DNA from: a virus
Length of the DNA: 64,000 nt
Virus record (IMG/VR): IMGVR_UViG_3300027730_000007
Coordinates: 33,641 to 97,640 of that record
Direction: 5' to 3' (one strand)
Shown here: positions 9,476-18,110 of the stretch, piece by piece
How positions within the stretch are numbered: position 1 is the stretch's first letter
How the letters are laid out: the number at the start of each line of letters is the position of its first letter
Notes under the pieces: model-generated
Told to the model about the DNA's origin: nothing
What the model saw: the letters and a program-made list of their open reading frames with translations, nothing else
Databases searched by the model: none
Position numbers and translations under genes: made by a program

Positions 9476-10134
9476 TGGAGCAATTATTAATTTTAGCCAA
9501 ACAAGTGTCAAAATACTGTGTTGGTATGGAAGGCAATATTTCAATGAAAACTGAAGATGGTTTAATAATTAAAGCCAGTGGTTCTAAGTTAGCTAATTTA
9601 AGTTTAAACGACTTAGTTCATTATAATTTAAATGGTGTTCAAATCTCCAACTTAAGAAAGAAAGGTAGTATGGAGTTAAATTTTCACAAATATTTATTGA
9701 GTTTTAATGATATTAATTTTGTATCACATACACACCCAACAAACACTGTTAAAATTTTATCAACTGAGGTTTGTAACCTTTTCTCGTCAAATAGATTATT
9801 CCCAGACCAAGTAATTTTCAATGGTGCCAAATCATGTTTAGTACCGTATGCAAATCCAGGAAAAAACTTAACTAATTTGATTATGAAAGAAGTTGATTTA
9901 TACATTAATACTGAAAATTGTTTCCCCAAACTCATTTTACTTAAAAACCATGGTATTATTACTTGTGGTAAAACAATAGATGAATGTGTAATGTCAACCG
10001 ATATTTGCGATAAAGCCGCTGAGATATTTATTGGAGCTAAGACACTAGGGGAGGTTAACTATTTAAGTAGTGATGCGATTAAAGAATTATTAGAAGATAA
10101 TAATGAAAAATATAGACAAGATTTATTAAAATGA
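9475..10134 (+). CDS. Class II aldolase/adducin family protein
   Basis: 219 residues, close to the size of L-fuculose-phosphate aldolase. Family features: EGNISMKT near the N-terminus, IIKASGSKL (phosphate/substrate loop), a zinc ligand pair in SHTHPTN (about 83-89) and a third His in LLKNHGIITCG (about 160). The acidic catalytic residue position is occupied in the MELNFHKYL region. These enzymes cleave or join ketose phosphates with dihydroxyacetone phosphate. In this operon it could form an unusual sugar phosphate. The start overlaps the methyltransferase stop by one base. Confidence 0.8.
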   Translation: MEQLLILAKQVSKYCVGMEGNISMKTEDGLIIKASGSKLANLSLNDLVHYNLNGVQISNLRKKGSMELNFHKYLLSFNDINFVSHTHPTNTVKILSTEVCNLFSSNRLFPDQVIFNGAKSCLVPYANPGKNLTNLIMKEVDLYINTENCFPKLILLKNHGIITCGKTIDECVMSTDICDKAAEIFIGAKTLGEVNYLSSDAIKELLEDNNEKYRQDLLK

Positions 10135-10424
10135 GGATAATATACGTTGATATAGATGAAACAATCTGTGAAACACCAGAACCAAGAAATTATAATAATG
10201 CAAAACCAATACAAGTTAATATTGATAAAATAAATAAATTATATGATGAAGGTCATACTATTGTTTATTGGACTGCTCGTGGTAGCCGAACACAAATTAA
10301 CTGGTATGATTTAACTAAGAAACAATTAAATGAATGGGGTGCTAAGCATCATGAATTAAATGTTACTAAACCTTATTATGATTTATTTATTGATGATAAA
10401 ACACTTAGAATAGAAGAAATATGA
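10131..10424 (+). CDS. Small HAD-type phosphatase (capsule-cluster type)
   Basis: 97 residues, short for HAD enzymes because there is no cap domain. Motif I is YVDIDETIC (DxDxT), motif II IVYWTARGS, and motif IV YYDLFIDDKT with the paired aspartates. This arrangement matches small HAD proteins in polysaccharide clusters that dephosphorylate sugar phosphates. It overlaps the aldolase stop and the next start by 4 bases, so aldolase, phosphatase and the GDPD-like protein are probably co-translated and act in sequence. Confidence 0.8.
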   Translation: MRIIYVDIDETICETPEPRNYNNAKPIQVNIDKINKLYDEGHTIVYWTARGSRTQINWYDLTKKQLNEWGAKHHELNVTKPYYDLFIDDKTLRIEEI

Positions 10425-10882
10425 AATTAATATCACATAGAGGTAATATTATCGGCCCTAATCCGATTAGAGAAAATTCACCGTCATATATTGATACTGC
10501 AATATCTGCTGGATATGAGGTTGAAGTGGATATAAATTTTACAAACGGTAAATTTTATCTAGGTCATGACACACCAGATTATGAAATTAGTGAAAGGTGG
10601 ATTGCATCTCGTAAAGATAAATTATGGTTTCATTGTAAAAATCTAGAAGCAGCCACTAAAATTAGTGTCTTAGGGGATGGCTATAAATTCTTTTGTCATA
10701 CTTCAGACCCATTTGTTTTAACTAGTAATAAATATGTTTGGGTCCATGATTTAAATATGAATTTATGTGATAGGTGTATAATACCTCTTCTTAATGCCAA
10801 CGATATTAAAAACTATAATGGTAAAATAATTTATGCTGTATGTACTGATTACATAACACTATTAAAATACAAATTAAAATAA
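10421..10882 (+). CDS. GDPD-like (glycerophosphodiester phosphodiesterase fold) protein
   Basis: 153 residues. MKLISHRGN, then ENSPSYIDTAI and GYEVEVDINFTNGKFYLGHD reproduce the HRG..EN and ExD..LxxxHD signature of the GDPD TIM barrel. The protein is about 100 residues shorter than a full GDPD and ends after a predicted strand, so it is either a compact variant typical of capsule clusters or a truncated barrel. Phosphodiester cleavage or a sugar-processing role is plausible. Metal-binding residues of the first half (E, D, H) are present. Confidence 0.7.
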   Translation: MKLISHRGNIIGPNPIRENSPSYIDTAISAGYEVEVDINFTNGKFYLGHDTPDYEISERWIASRKDKLWFHCKNLEAATKISVLGDGYKFFCHTSDPFVLTSNKYVWVHDLNMNLCDRCIIPLLNANDIKNYNGKIIYAVCTDYITLLKYKLK

Positions 10883-10891
10883 AAAATAAAT

Positions 10892-11536
10892 ATGTTTAAT
10901 AATACAAACCCAGAAACAAATGGAGAAAGAAGATTCTTCAACTCAATTAAACAAAATTGTACATTGATATTCGATGTTGGTGCTAGTGATGATTCAATAT
11001 TTCTTAATGATAAAATAGAGATTCATTATTTTGAACCTTTAAAACGTAATTTAGATAATTTAAAATTAAAAGAAAATAAAAATATAAACCCAAAATTTAA
11101 TTATTTTGGGTTAAGTGATATAGAAGAAACTCTTAAATATTATGATAATCATGGTTCATTAATAAATAGGAGTGAAAAGTTTAGTAGAACACCTAGTTAT
11201 TATTCTGGTATTGATGTCTTAGTGAAAAGAGCTGATGAATATGTGAATAATAATAACATTACTAAAATAAGTTTTCTTAAATTAGATGTTGAAGGATATG
11301 AATTAAAAGTATTAAAAGGTTTTGGTGATAAATTAAAAATAGTAGACTATATTCAATTTGAATATGGTTCTGGAACAGCTGATGCTGATTGTACAATGCT
11401 TGAGTTAATTAATTATTTAAAAGGGTTTGGTTTTACTGATTTTTCGTATTTAAGTGACGATGGGTTAGTACCGATAAATGATTTTTCAGACCATTGGTCT
11501 TTTTGTAATATAATGTGTGTTAATTCAAAAAAATAA
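10892..11536 (+). CDS. FkbM family methyltransferase
   Basis: 214 residues. CTLIFDVGASDDS is a Rossmann SAM-binding motif, IHYFEPLKRNLDNL the acidic strand-2 motif, and ISFLKLDVEGYELKVLKGFG the highly characteristic FkbM segment (D-x-E-G-x-E). FkbM enzymes O-methylate sugars or polyketides. Follows the GDPD-like gene after 9 bases and its stop overlaps the next ATG. Confidence 0.85.
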   Translation: MFNNTNPETNGERRFFNSIKQNCTLIFDVGASDDSIFLNDKIEIHYFEPLKRNLDNLKLKENKNINPKFNYFGLSDIEETLKYYDNHGSLINRSEKFSRTPSYYSGIDVLVKRADEYVNNNNITKISFLKLDVEGYELKVLKGFGDKLKIVDYIQFEYGSGTADADCTMLELINYLKGFGFTDFSYLSDDGLVPINDFSDHWSFCNIMCVNSKK

Positions 11537-12621
11537 TGATAATAGATAATATTATATTTAAAAGTCGATTAGATAAATATTTTAATGGTGAATTTAATTT
11601 ACACTCAGAACCAATGTTGACATTGGTTCCAAATATAACAATATATGATGACTATAAATCTAAAAGTGAGGTTAAGTCATTTAATGATGTTAAATTTAGA
11701 ATTGAACCAGAAGGACCACAATCTTTTACAGTTCATCAAATAGGTGTTTGTGGTAATCAAATAATAAATATAACACATAAAATGTTGTCTTATTTCACAT
11801 TAGTAAATAATAATTGGACATATGGGCATAATGAAATAAATAAAATTTACAATAATATACAAAATTCATCTATATTTGAGATGGTTGATGAAGAAGTTTT
11901 TCAGTTTTTTGATTGTTTTCCATACGCACCAGTACATAATCTAGACGATACATACAACTTATTATATTCTTATGTAAAAAGTGGGTTGACATGTAAATTA
12001 TTAGTCTTGAAAACAGATAATTATTATTATAATCAAACTATTAATTCACTTAAAGAATATTTTAATCTTGAATATTTTTATTTAGAACCACATAAAAATT
12101 ATAAATTTAAAAAATTTAACTGCGTTAGACAATATCATTGGATTCAAAATGACGCATTAAGTTTTATACATGATAATTACATAAAAAAAATATGTAATAA
12201 AATAATAGATAAACCAACATATGATAATATATGTTTAATAAAAACTGTTCACCCAACTAACACATCAACTGTTGATACCTTTAATATCACAAATAATTTT
12301 TCTAATATTTTAAAAGAAAAAAATATTTTTAATTTAGATAATATTAGAGATGATTTAGAATATAAAATATATCTTGTAAATAATGCTAAAAATATTATAA
12401 TATCGTATTTATCCCCATTCAATGTTAATATTCATAAACATTGTGTTAAAACAGATGATAAGAATTTTATAATATTAAACGGTGGTTACGGTGGTTCAAT
12501 AATACCACATTTTACTAAATTATTAGATAACAAATATAATTTTTACGGTAGAGAAATTAACGGTGTTTTAATAGATAACAAAATATCCTTGGATGATTTG
12601 AATTCCTTTATAAATTTTTAA
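11536..12621 (+). CDS. Putative GT61-like glycosyltransferase (divergent)
   Basis: 361 residues. The overall pattern recalls the GT61 protein at 3606: a central NICLIKTVHPTNTST segment, a later YLVNNAKNIIISYLSPF region where GT61 enzymes have the 'A..IIGP.G' motif, and GGYGGSIIPHFTKLL near the end. The diagnostic GGGL motif is absent, so this may be a distant relative or a different family. Very AT-rich and overlapping the upstream gene. I am unsure of the family, but a glycan role is likely from context. Confidence 0.45.
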   Translation: MIIDNIIFKSRLDKYFNGEFNLHSEPMLTLVPNITIYDDYKSKSEVKSFNDVKFRIEPEGPQSFTVHQIGVCGNQIINITHKMLSYFTLVNNNWTYGHNEINKIYNNIQNSSIFEMVDEEVFQFFDCFPYAPVHNLDDTYNLLYSYVKSGLTCKLLVLKTDNYYYNQTINSLKEYFNLEYFYLEPHKNYKFKKFNCVRQYHWIQNDALSFIHDNYIKKICNKIIDKPTYDNICLIKTVHPTNTSTVDTFNITNNFSNILKEKNIFNLDNIRDDLEYKIYLVNNAKNIIISYLSPFNVNIHKHCVKTDDKNFIILNGGYGGSIIPHFTKLLDNKYNFYGREINGVLIDNKISLDDLNSFINF

Positions 12622-12623
12622 TA

Positions 12624-14189
12624 ATGAAAAAACCACAATTAATAATTCCAATGTCTGGAATTGGTAAACGTTTTATAGATGCTGGGTACGATGTACCAAA
12701 GCCCTTAATTGAAGTTGATGGTATACCAATAATAGAGCACGTTGTTAATCTATTCGATAGACCAGACGATGTAATTTTCATATGTAACGAAGTACACTTA
12801 ATAGATACCAACATGATTGAGATACTTAAACGTATTTCACCTAATTGTAAAATATATCCAGTCCCAAATGCAAATAGACGTGGGCCAGTGGATGCTGTTA
12901 CCCAGATTTTTGATAAAATAGATGATGATAAAGAAATTATTTTTAGCTATTGTGATTATGGTACCGAATGGGATTATAAAAAATTCCTAAAGGAAACTAG
13001 AGAAAATAATTCAGATGGCGCAATACCATGTTACACTGGATTTCATCCGCATATGTTAGGTAATGATAATTATGCTTTTGTTAAGTGTGATGGTAATCGA
13101 GCGTTGGATATTCAAGAAAAGAAACCATTTACAAACGATAAAATGAGTGAACGTGCGTCAAATGGTACTTACTACTTTAAAAATGGTAAAATTGTTAAAA
13201 AATACTTTAAAGAATTAATTGATAAAAATATTAATATTAATGGAGAATATTATATTAGTTTAGTTTATAAATTATTAATAAACGATAATAAACTAGTTAC
13301 AACATTTTTAATAGATAAGATGTTACAATGGGGTACACCATATGATTTGGAAAACTATAATACATGGTTAGATTATTTCATAAGTGTTAAAAATGAACAA
13401 CCAAAAATAGAAAATCCAGCAAATACAACACTTATACTACCAATGGCTGGTAAGGGTAGTAGGTTTAATGAAGATGGTTACGAACTACCTAAACCAATGT
13501 TAGATGTCATGGGTAAACCAATGATTATTCAAGCGGTTAATTGTTTGCCGAAGTCAGAAAAAAGTATTTTTATTTGTTTAGATGAACACATAAAAAAATT
13601 TAGTATTGATACCATACTAATCGATACCTACAAAAACACTAATATTGTCTCAATAAAAGAGACAACTGAAGGTCAAGCTTGTACATGTGATATAGGTATA
13701 AAAACACATAATGTTAACCTAGAAAATCCAATAATGATTTCAGCCTGTGATAATGGTGTATATTATGATACTAAAGAATATTTAAAACTAATTGAAGATG
13801 ACAGCATTGATGTAATTGTTTGGTCATTTAGAAATAATCAAGCTAGTAAAGTAAATCCAAATGCGTATGCTTGGTTAGATGTTGATGACGAAGGAATTAT
13901 AAAACATGTATCGTGTAAGAATTTTATATATGATAACCCATTAACTACCCACGCAATAATTGGTACTATGTTTTTTAGAAAGGGTAAATATTTTATTGAT
14001 GGTTTTAACGCTAATCTAATGGAAAATGTTAGAACAAACGGTGAATTTTATGTTGATGATGTTTTAAACCAAAATATAAAAGCTGGTTTAAAAGTTAAAG
14101 TTTTTGAGGTAAAACACTACATTTGTTGGGGTACACCTAATGACTATAAAACGTATAACTATTGGAATGAGCACTTTAATTTATTTTAA
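12624..14189 (+). CDS. Tandem sugar-phosphate nucleotidyltransferase (two NTP-transferase domains)
   Basis: 521 residues containing two copies of the nucleotidyltransferase fold. Copy one starts IIPMSGIGKRFIDAGYDVPKP (about 5-25) and copy two LILPMAGKGSRFNEDGYELPKP (about 272-293). Both have the G-x-G-x-R-F and PKP signature, later FSYCDYGTEWD / ISACDNGVYYD metal sites and matching MLQWGTPYD / HYICWGTPND ends. Each copy is about 245 residues. It would activate sugar phosphates as nucleotide sugars for the transferases upstream. It is the last gene of the cluster and is followed by a late-type box. Confidence 0.85.
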   Translation: MKKPQLIIPMSGIGKRFIDAGYDVPKPLIEVDGIPIIEHVVNLFDRPDDVIFICNEVHLIDTNMIEILKRISPNCKIYPVPNANRRGPVDAVTQIFDKIDDDKEIIFSYCDYGTEWDYKKFLKETRENNSDGAIPCYTGFHPHMLGNDNYAFVKCDGNRALDIQEKKPFTNDKMSERASNGTYYFKNGKIVKKYFKELIDKNININGEYYISLVYKLLINDNKLVTTFLIDKMLQWGTPYDLENYNTWLDYFISVKNEQPKIENPANTTLILPMAGKGSRFNEDGYELPKPMLDVMGKPMIIQAVNCLPKSEKSIFICLDEHIKKFSIDTILIDTYKNTNIVSIKETTEGQACTCDIGIKTHNVNLENPIMISACDNGVYYDTKEYLKLIEDDSIDVIVWSFRNNQASKVNPNAYAWLDVDDEGIIKHVSCKNFIYDNPLTTHAIIGTMFFRKGKYFIDGFNANLMENVRTNGEFYVDDVLNQNIKAGLKVKVFEVKHYICWGTPNDYKTYNYWNEHFNLF

Positions 14190-14239
14190 AATTAAAAAAC
14201 TATTAACAAACTAGACTCATGACTATTATAAAATAATGC

Positions 14240-14250
14240 GATATTTATTA
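14240..14250 (+). promoter_or_regulatory. ATATTTATA-type box before phoH-like gene
   Basis: Sense-strand GATATTTATTA ends 11 nt before the ATG at 14262. It belongs to the recurrent box seen before about twenty starts in this window and is a candidate late promoter or leaderless-start signal. Confidence 0.5.
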
Positions 14251-14261
14251 TTAAACAATTT

Positions 14262-15107
14262 ATGCAAAAAAAACCAGTCGCTAGGCGTACTACATCAACC
14301 ACTGAAACACCTAAAAGAACTAGGACCAAAGTAAGTACTGATAAAAATGTGGATATTATATCATTGATAAAGTTAGATATCAAGCATAAAAACGAAACAC
14401 AAAAAAAGCTCTCCTTATCGATTAAAGAAAATGATGTTACCGTATGTACAGGTTCCGCTGGTACTGGTAAGACATACATCAGCGTTTTTGAAGCATTATT
14501 ATTATTAAAAAACAACTCAGACACGTATCGTGAAATAAAGTTGGTCAAATCAATAACACAATTAAAGAATGAAGACATCGGTACACTACCAGGTGATGCG
14601 GTAGAAAAAATGAAATTCCATATGATGTCTTACCTTGATGCATTTTATAAGCTAATAGGTGAAGAATTAACCACCAAGCTTATCGATGCTGGGTACATTA
14701 AATTTGAGGTATTTGGGGCCATTAGAGGTAGGTCATTTAGCAATGCGATAATTCTAGTAGATGAGTTCCAAAACATAAGCCATGATAACGCTAAGACGTT
14801 CCTAACTAGGTTTGGTGATAATACCAAGATTATCATATTAGGTGATAGCGGTCAAATAGATATTCGAAATAAGAACGAAAGCTCATTAGAGCGATTATCT
14901 AAAAGGGTTCAACTTAAACCCATTGATGGTGTTGGTGTTGTAGAATTTAGCGATGCCGATATAGTTAGACATAGATTAACTAGTTATTTTATTGATATAT
15001 TTGATGAGTCGGATAACGTTAAACCAATCAACAAGCCAAAGGTAGAAAATACCCCAAAATCAAATAAAGATTCTTTTTTTGTTCGTGGCTTAGATTTTTT
15101 TAGATAA
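14262..15107 (+). CDS. phoH: PhoH-like P-loop ATPase
   Basis: 281 residues. After a basic, Thr-rich tail of ~25 residues comes the PhoH core: NETQKKLSLSI, Walker A GSAGTGKT at 64-71, the conserved basic KSITQL and LPGDAVEKM segments, and Walker B IILVDEFQN with DE at 167-168. The sensor-like ILGDSGQID follows. PhoH-like proteins are common in T4-type phages and are thought to act as RNA/DNA-associated ATPases, their exact role being unsettled. It has its own upstream box and begins the structural-gene side of the plus strand. Confidence 0.9.
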   Translation: MQKKPVARRTTSTTETPKRTRTKVSTDKNVDIISLIKLDIKHKNETQKKLSLSIKENDVTVCTGSAGTGKTYISVFEALLLLKNNSDTYREIKLVKSITQLKNEDIGTLPGDAVEKMKFHMMSYLDAFYKLIGEELTTKLIDAGYIKFEVFGAIRGRSFSNAIILVDEFQNISHDNAKTFLTRFGDNTKIIILGDSGQIDIRNKNESSLERLSKRVQLKPIDGVGVVEFSDADIVRHRLTSYFIDIFDESDNVKPINKPKVENTPKSNKDSFFVRGLDFFR

Positions 15108-15156
15108 AATACAATCTTTTACTTTACTTATCATATTCCTTTATTAAGTTTGGAAT

Positions 15157-15765
15157 ATGAAAATAAATATATCACTAAATGAGGTATTAAGGGACTTTAT
15201 CAGTCAATTTATTTATACCTATGATAAGTATATAAGTCAAATTGATATTAAAGCAAACGATGTAACTAGTTTTGACTTATTAGATACTTTTAAATTTGAG
15301 TCTATTGATAGACTAAATAGCTTCCTATATCTAGAGGCACCATTAGAAATTTTTGGTCATGCTGACCAAACATATAATGGATTAATGAATGAGTTCAATC
15401 AATTTTTAATGGATATAGAAGACGATGGTGACCATCAAATATCATTGGTCAGTCGTGAAGTTAATAAAGCCATTCCAGCAACATTATTTTTCTTGTCTAA
15501 GACTGGTTGCCGTGCATCAAATATTTCATTTGTTAAAAAACATGAAGATGAATGGAATTATACTGATGTATTAATTACGGCCAACCCAAAAAGCCTAGCA
15601 GCTAAGCCAGATGGTAAGATAAGTGTTAAGGTTAAAACACCGTATAACACTGATGCTAATGCTGACTACGAGATAGAATCAATCTTAGATTTTATCAATG
15701 ATGAAGAACTTAGGGATAAAATCCTAACAAAAATAATAACAACAACTTACGAAGAAATTAACTAA
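15157..15765 (+). CDS. Unknown phage protein
   Basis: 202 residues, acidic, mixed alpha/beta, beginning MKINISLNEVLRDFISQFIYTYDKY. No motif, signal or membrane segment recognised. It follows PhoH after 49 bases and its stop lies one base before the next ATG, so it is likely co-expressed with the small protein at 15767. Position between phoH and baseplate-type genes suggests a virion or assembly role, which is inference only. Confidence 0.75.
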   Translation: MKINISLNEVLRDFISQFIYTYDKYISQIDIKANDVTSFDLLDTFKFESIDRLNSFLYLEAPLEIFGHADQTYNGLMNEFNQFLMDIEDDGDHQISLVSREVNKAIPATLFFLSKTGCRASNISFVKKHEDEWNYTDVLITANPKSLAAKPDGKISVKVKTPYNTDANADYEIESILDFINDEELRDKILTKIITTTYEEIN

Positions 15766-15766
15766 T

Positions 15767-16126
15767 ATGATAGATTTCGGTGGAATTATCTACTATCTTG
15801 ATTTAGATGAATTATCTAAATTTACAACGATTAACCCAAACGGTGAAGAATACCGTGTTACAACTAAGACCAAAACAAAACACTATAATGGTGGTGATGT
15901 TCATTATTATGATGTAATTGAAACCAAAACCCCAAAGGTTACAGAAGTAGATATAACAAAATATGAGTTTATACGGATGATGATTGAGACCTTATTAGAT
16001 GGGATTTATGAAGAAGAAGAAACTGACCTAGGTGCAGATAGGGCTTTATCAAAAAAACCACTAGCTTATCAATTAGCATTTAATACCCTATACCATTATA
16101 ATATTTTAAAAGAAAAAGAACTTTAA
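15767..16126 (+). CDS. Unknown small phage protein
   Basis: 119 residues. The first half is beta-rich with repeated KTKTK / TKTPK stretches, and the second half has an acidic segment (LLDGIYEEEETDLG) then a predicted helix. No family recognised. Immediately adjacent to the genes on both sides (1 and 4 base gaps), so part of one operon. Confidence 0.7.
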   Translation: MIDFGGIIYYLDLDELSKFTTINPNGEEYRVTTKTKTKHYNGGDVHYYDVIETKTPKVTEVDITKYEFIRMMIETLLDGIYEEEETDLGADRALSKKPLAYQLAFNTLYHYNILKEKEL

Positions 16127-16130
16127 TACA

Positions 16131-17294
16131 ATGCAATCAAACAAAAAACAATTTGAAGACCAATTACAACAAGGTAAAAATGTAATTGAAAAACTAGGTA
16201 ATAAGGATTTTACAATCTATTACTTTACCTTAGATACAAAGGGTAATCCAACAGCTGGTATTGCTAATATTTATGAACATGTAAAAATGTTAAACGAATT
16301 AGGTTATAAGGCTGTGATTTTGCATGAGAAAAATGACTACAAGTTAGTCGGTGACGAAAATAGTTATGGTATTAAAGAATGGTTGGGTGAGGAATACGCT
16401 ATGCTACCTCACGCATCAATCGAAAAACAAGAACTTAATATTGGCCCAGCTGATATTATTGTTATACCAGAAATCTTTGCTAATATCATGGACCAGATTA
16501 AAGCCTTCCCATGTAAGAAAGTGGTTTTATCACAAAGCTACAATTATTTGTTGGAATTATTACCACTGGGTAAAAGATGGAATGTGGACTACGGTTTCTA
16601 TGACGTTATTACAACAAGTGTAAAGCAAGCTAGATACCTAACTACACTATTCCCATCAATTAGGACACATATCGTACCTGTGTCGATTGCAGACTACTTT
16701 AAACCTAATGTCAAGCCTAAGCAACCTATCGTATCAATTCTATCTAGAAACCAAAATGATGCGGCTAAGATTGTTAAGGCATTTTACTTAGAATATCCAA
16801 TTTACAAATGGGTTACATTTAAAGAACTTAGAGGCTTACCTAAAAAACAATTTGCTGAGCAATTAAGCAAATCTTGTCTAGCGGTATGGGTTGATGACGA
16901 AGCTGGCTTCGGCACATTCCCATTGGAAGCAATGGAATCAAATACACCAGTAATCGGTAAGATACCTAATATGGTTCCAGAATGGATGGAAGGAACTGAC
17001 GGTGATGGTCAACCAGTTATCAAAAATAATGGCGTTTGGACCAACACAACAATTAATCTTCCAGAATTAATTGCAACTTATATGAAGCTATGGTTTGAGG
17101 ATTCAATTCCTAGTGACCTACTTAATAGTATAGAAAGCTCTAAGGGTCAATACACTACTGAGATGCAAAAAGAAAAGCTTGCGTTGGTTTACCAAACACT
17201 AGTTGATAATAGAGTATCAGAAATGACTCAAATTGTGGATAGCTTAGCATCACAATTGGTAGAAATTGCTGAAGAAACAACAAAAAATGCATAA
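16131..17294 (+). CDS. GT-B (GT4-like) glycosyltransferase in the tail operon
   Basis: 387 residues. The N-terminal domain has GIANIYEHVKMLNELGYKAVIL, the classic acceptor-side helix of GT4 enzymes. The C-terminal domain has PIVSILSRNQNDAAKIV and AGFGTFPLEAMESNTPVIG, matching the E-x7-E donor motif (EAMESNTP). Unlike the AT-rich sugar cluster upstream, its base composition resembles the structural genes around it, and it sits between phage structural genes. It may glycosylate virion or host components. Confidence 0.85.
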   Translation: MQSNKKQFEDQLQQGKNVIEKLGNKDFTIYYFTLDTKGNPTAGIANIYEHVKMLNELGYKAVILHEKNDYKLVGDENSYGIKEWLGEEYAMLPHASIEKQELNIGPADIIVIPEIFANIMDQIKAFPCKKVVLSQSYNYLLELLPLGKRWNVDYGFYDVITTSVKQARYLTTLFPSIRTHIVPVSIADYFKPNVKPKQPIVSILSRNQNDAAKIVKAFYLEYPIYKWVTFKELRGLPKKQFAEQLSKSCLAVWVDDEAGFGTFPLEAMESNTPVIGKIPNMVPEWMEGTDGDGQPVIKNNGVWTNTTINLPELIATYMKLWFEDSIPSDLLNSIESSKGQYTTEMQKEKLALVYQTLVDNRVSEMTQIVDSLASQLVEIAEETTKNA

Positions 17295-17318
17295 AAATAA
17301 TACAATAAAATATACAAA

Positions 17319-18110
17319 ATGTCTAATATATCAATAATAATTCCAGTTCACGAATTGGATGAAACAACAAAGGTAACATTAACAAATGCAATTACTAGCG
17401 TTAAAGAGCAAGTAGTAAGACCATCAGAACTAATTATTGTAGTTCCGAAGGGAAGTGATGCAGCATCATATATTAAAGATTATGACTTTGGCGATTTAGC
17501 TACATCAGTAGTAATTGCTGAAAATGAAGGTGCTACAGATTTTGCAACACAATTTAATTATGGTGTTAAGGTAGCTAAATCAGAATGGGTTAGTCTATTG
17601 GAATATGATGATGAATTAGCTAAGATATGGCTTAAGAATGTTGTGGAATATCGTACAGCATATCCAGATGTTGCCATCTTTATGCCAATCGTTGTAGACG
17701 TGGACCAAAACAATCAATTTAACGGCTTTACAAACGAAGCTGTATGGGCGCAAAACTTTTCAGATGAGTTAGGTATCTTAGATAATAACGCTTTGTTAAT
17801 GTACCAAAACTTTAACGTTGATGGATTTGTAATGAAAAAATCAACATATGAAGAATTTGGCGGTTTCAAAAGCAATATACCGCTAACATTCATTTATGAA
17901 TTCTTGCTTCGTATGACGTTCTTATCTCTTAAGACAATGGTTATACCTAAATTTGGTTACAAACATGTTAACTTAAGACCTAATTCATTATTTTCTAATT
18001 ATAAAAATACTCTATCTCCATTAGATGCAAAATGGTGGTTGGCTCAAGCTAAAAAAGAATATTTCTTTGTTAAAGATAGAGTGATAACAAAAGTACAAGA
18101 AACTGTATAA
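17319..18110 (+). CDS. GT2 family glycosyltransferase in the tail operon
   Basis: 263 residues. SIIIPVHELDE opens the GT-A fold, NEGATDFATQFNYGVKVAKSEWVSLLEYDDEL carries the GT2 'N.G...N.G......I...DxD' pattern with YDDE as metal site, and TYEEFGGFKSN is the usual 'GGF' segment. Probably works with the GT-B enzyme just upstream. Its stop overlaps the next ATG by one base. Confidence 0.85.
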   Translation: MSNISIIIPVHELDETTKVTLTNAITSVKEQVVRPSELIIVVPKGSDAASYIKDYDFGDLATSVVIAENEGATDFATQFNYGVKVAKSEWVSLLEYDDELAKIWLKNVVEYRTAYPDVAIFMPIVVDVDQNNQFNGFTNEAVWAQNFSDELGILDNNALLMYQNFNVDGFVMKKSTYEEFGGFKSNIPLTFIYEFLLRMTFLSLKTMVIPKFGYKHVNLRPNSLFSNYKNTLSPLDAKWWLAQAKKEYFFVKDRVITKVQETV

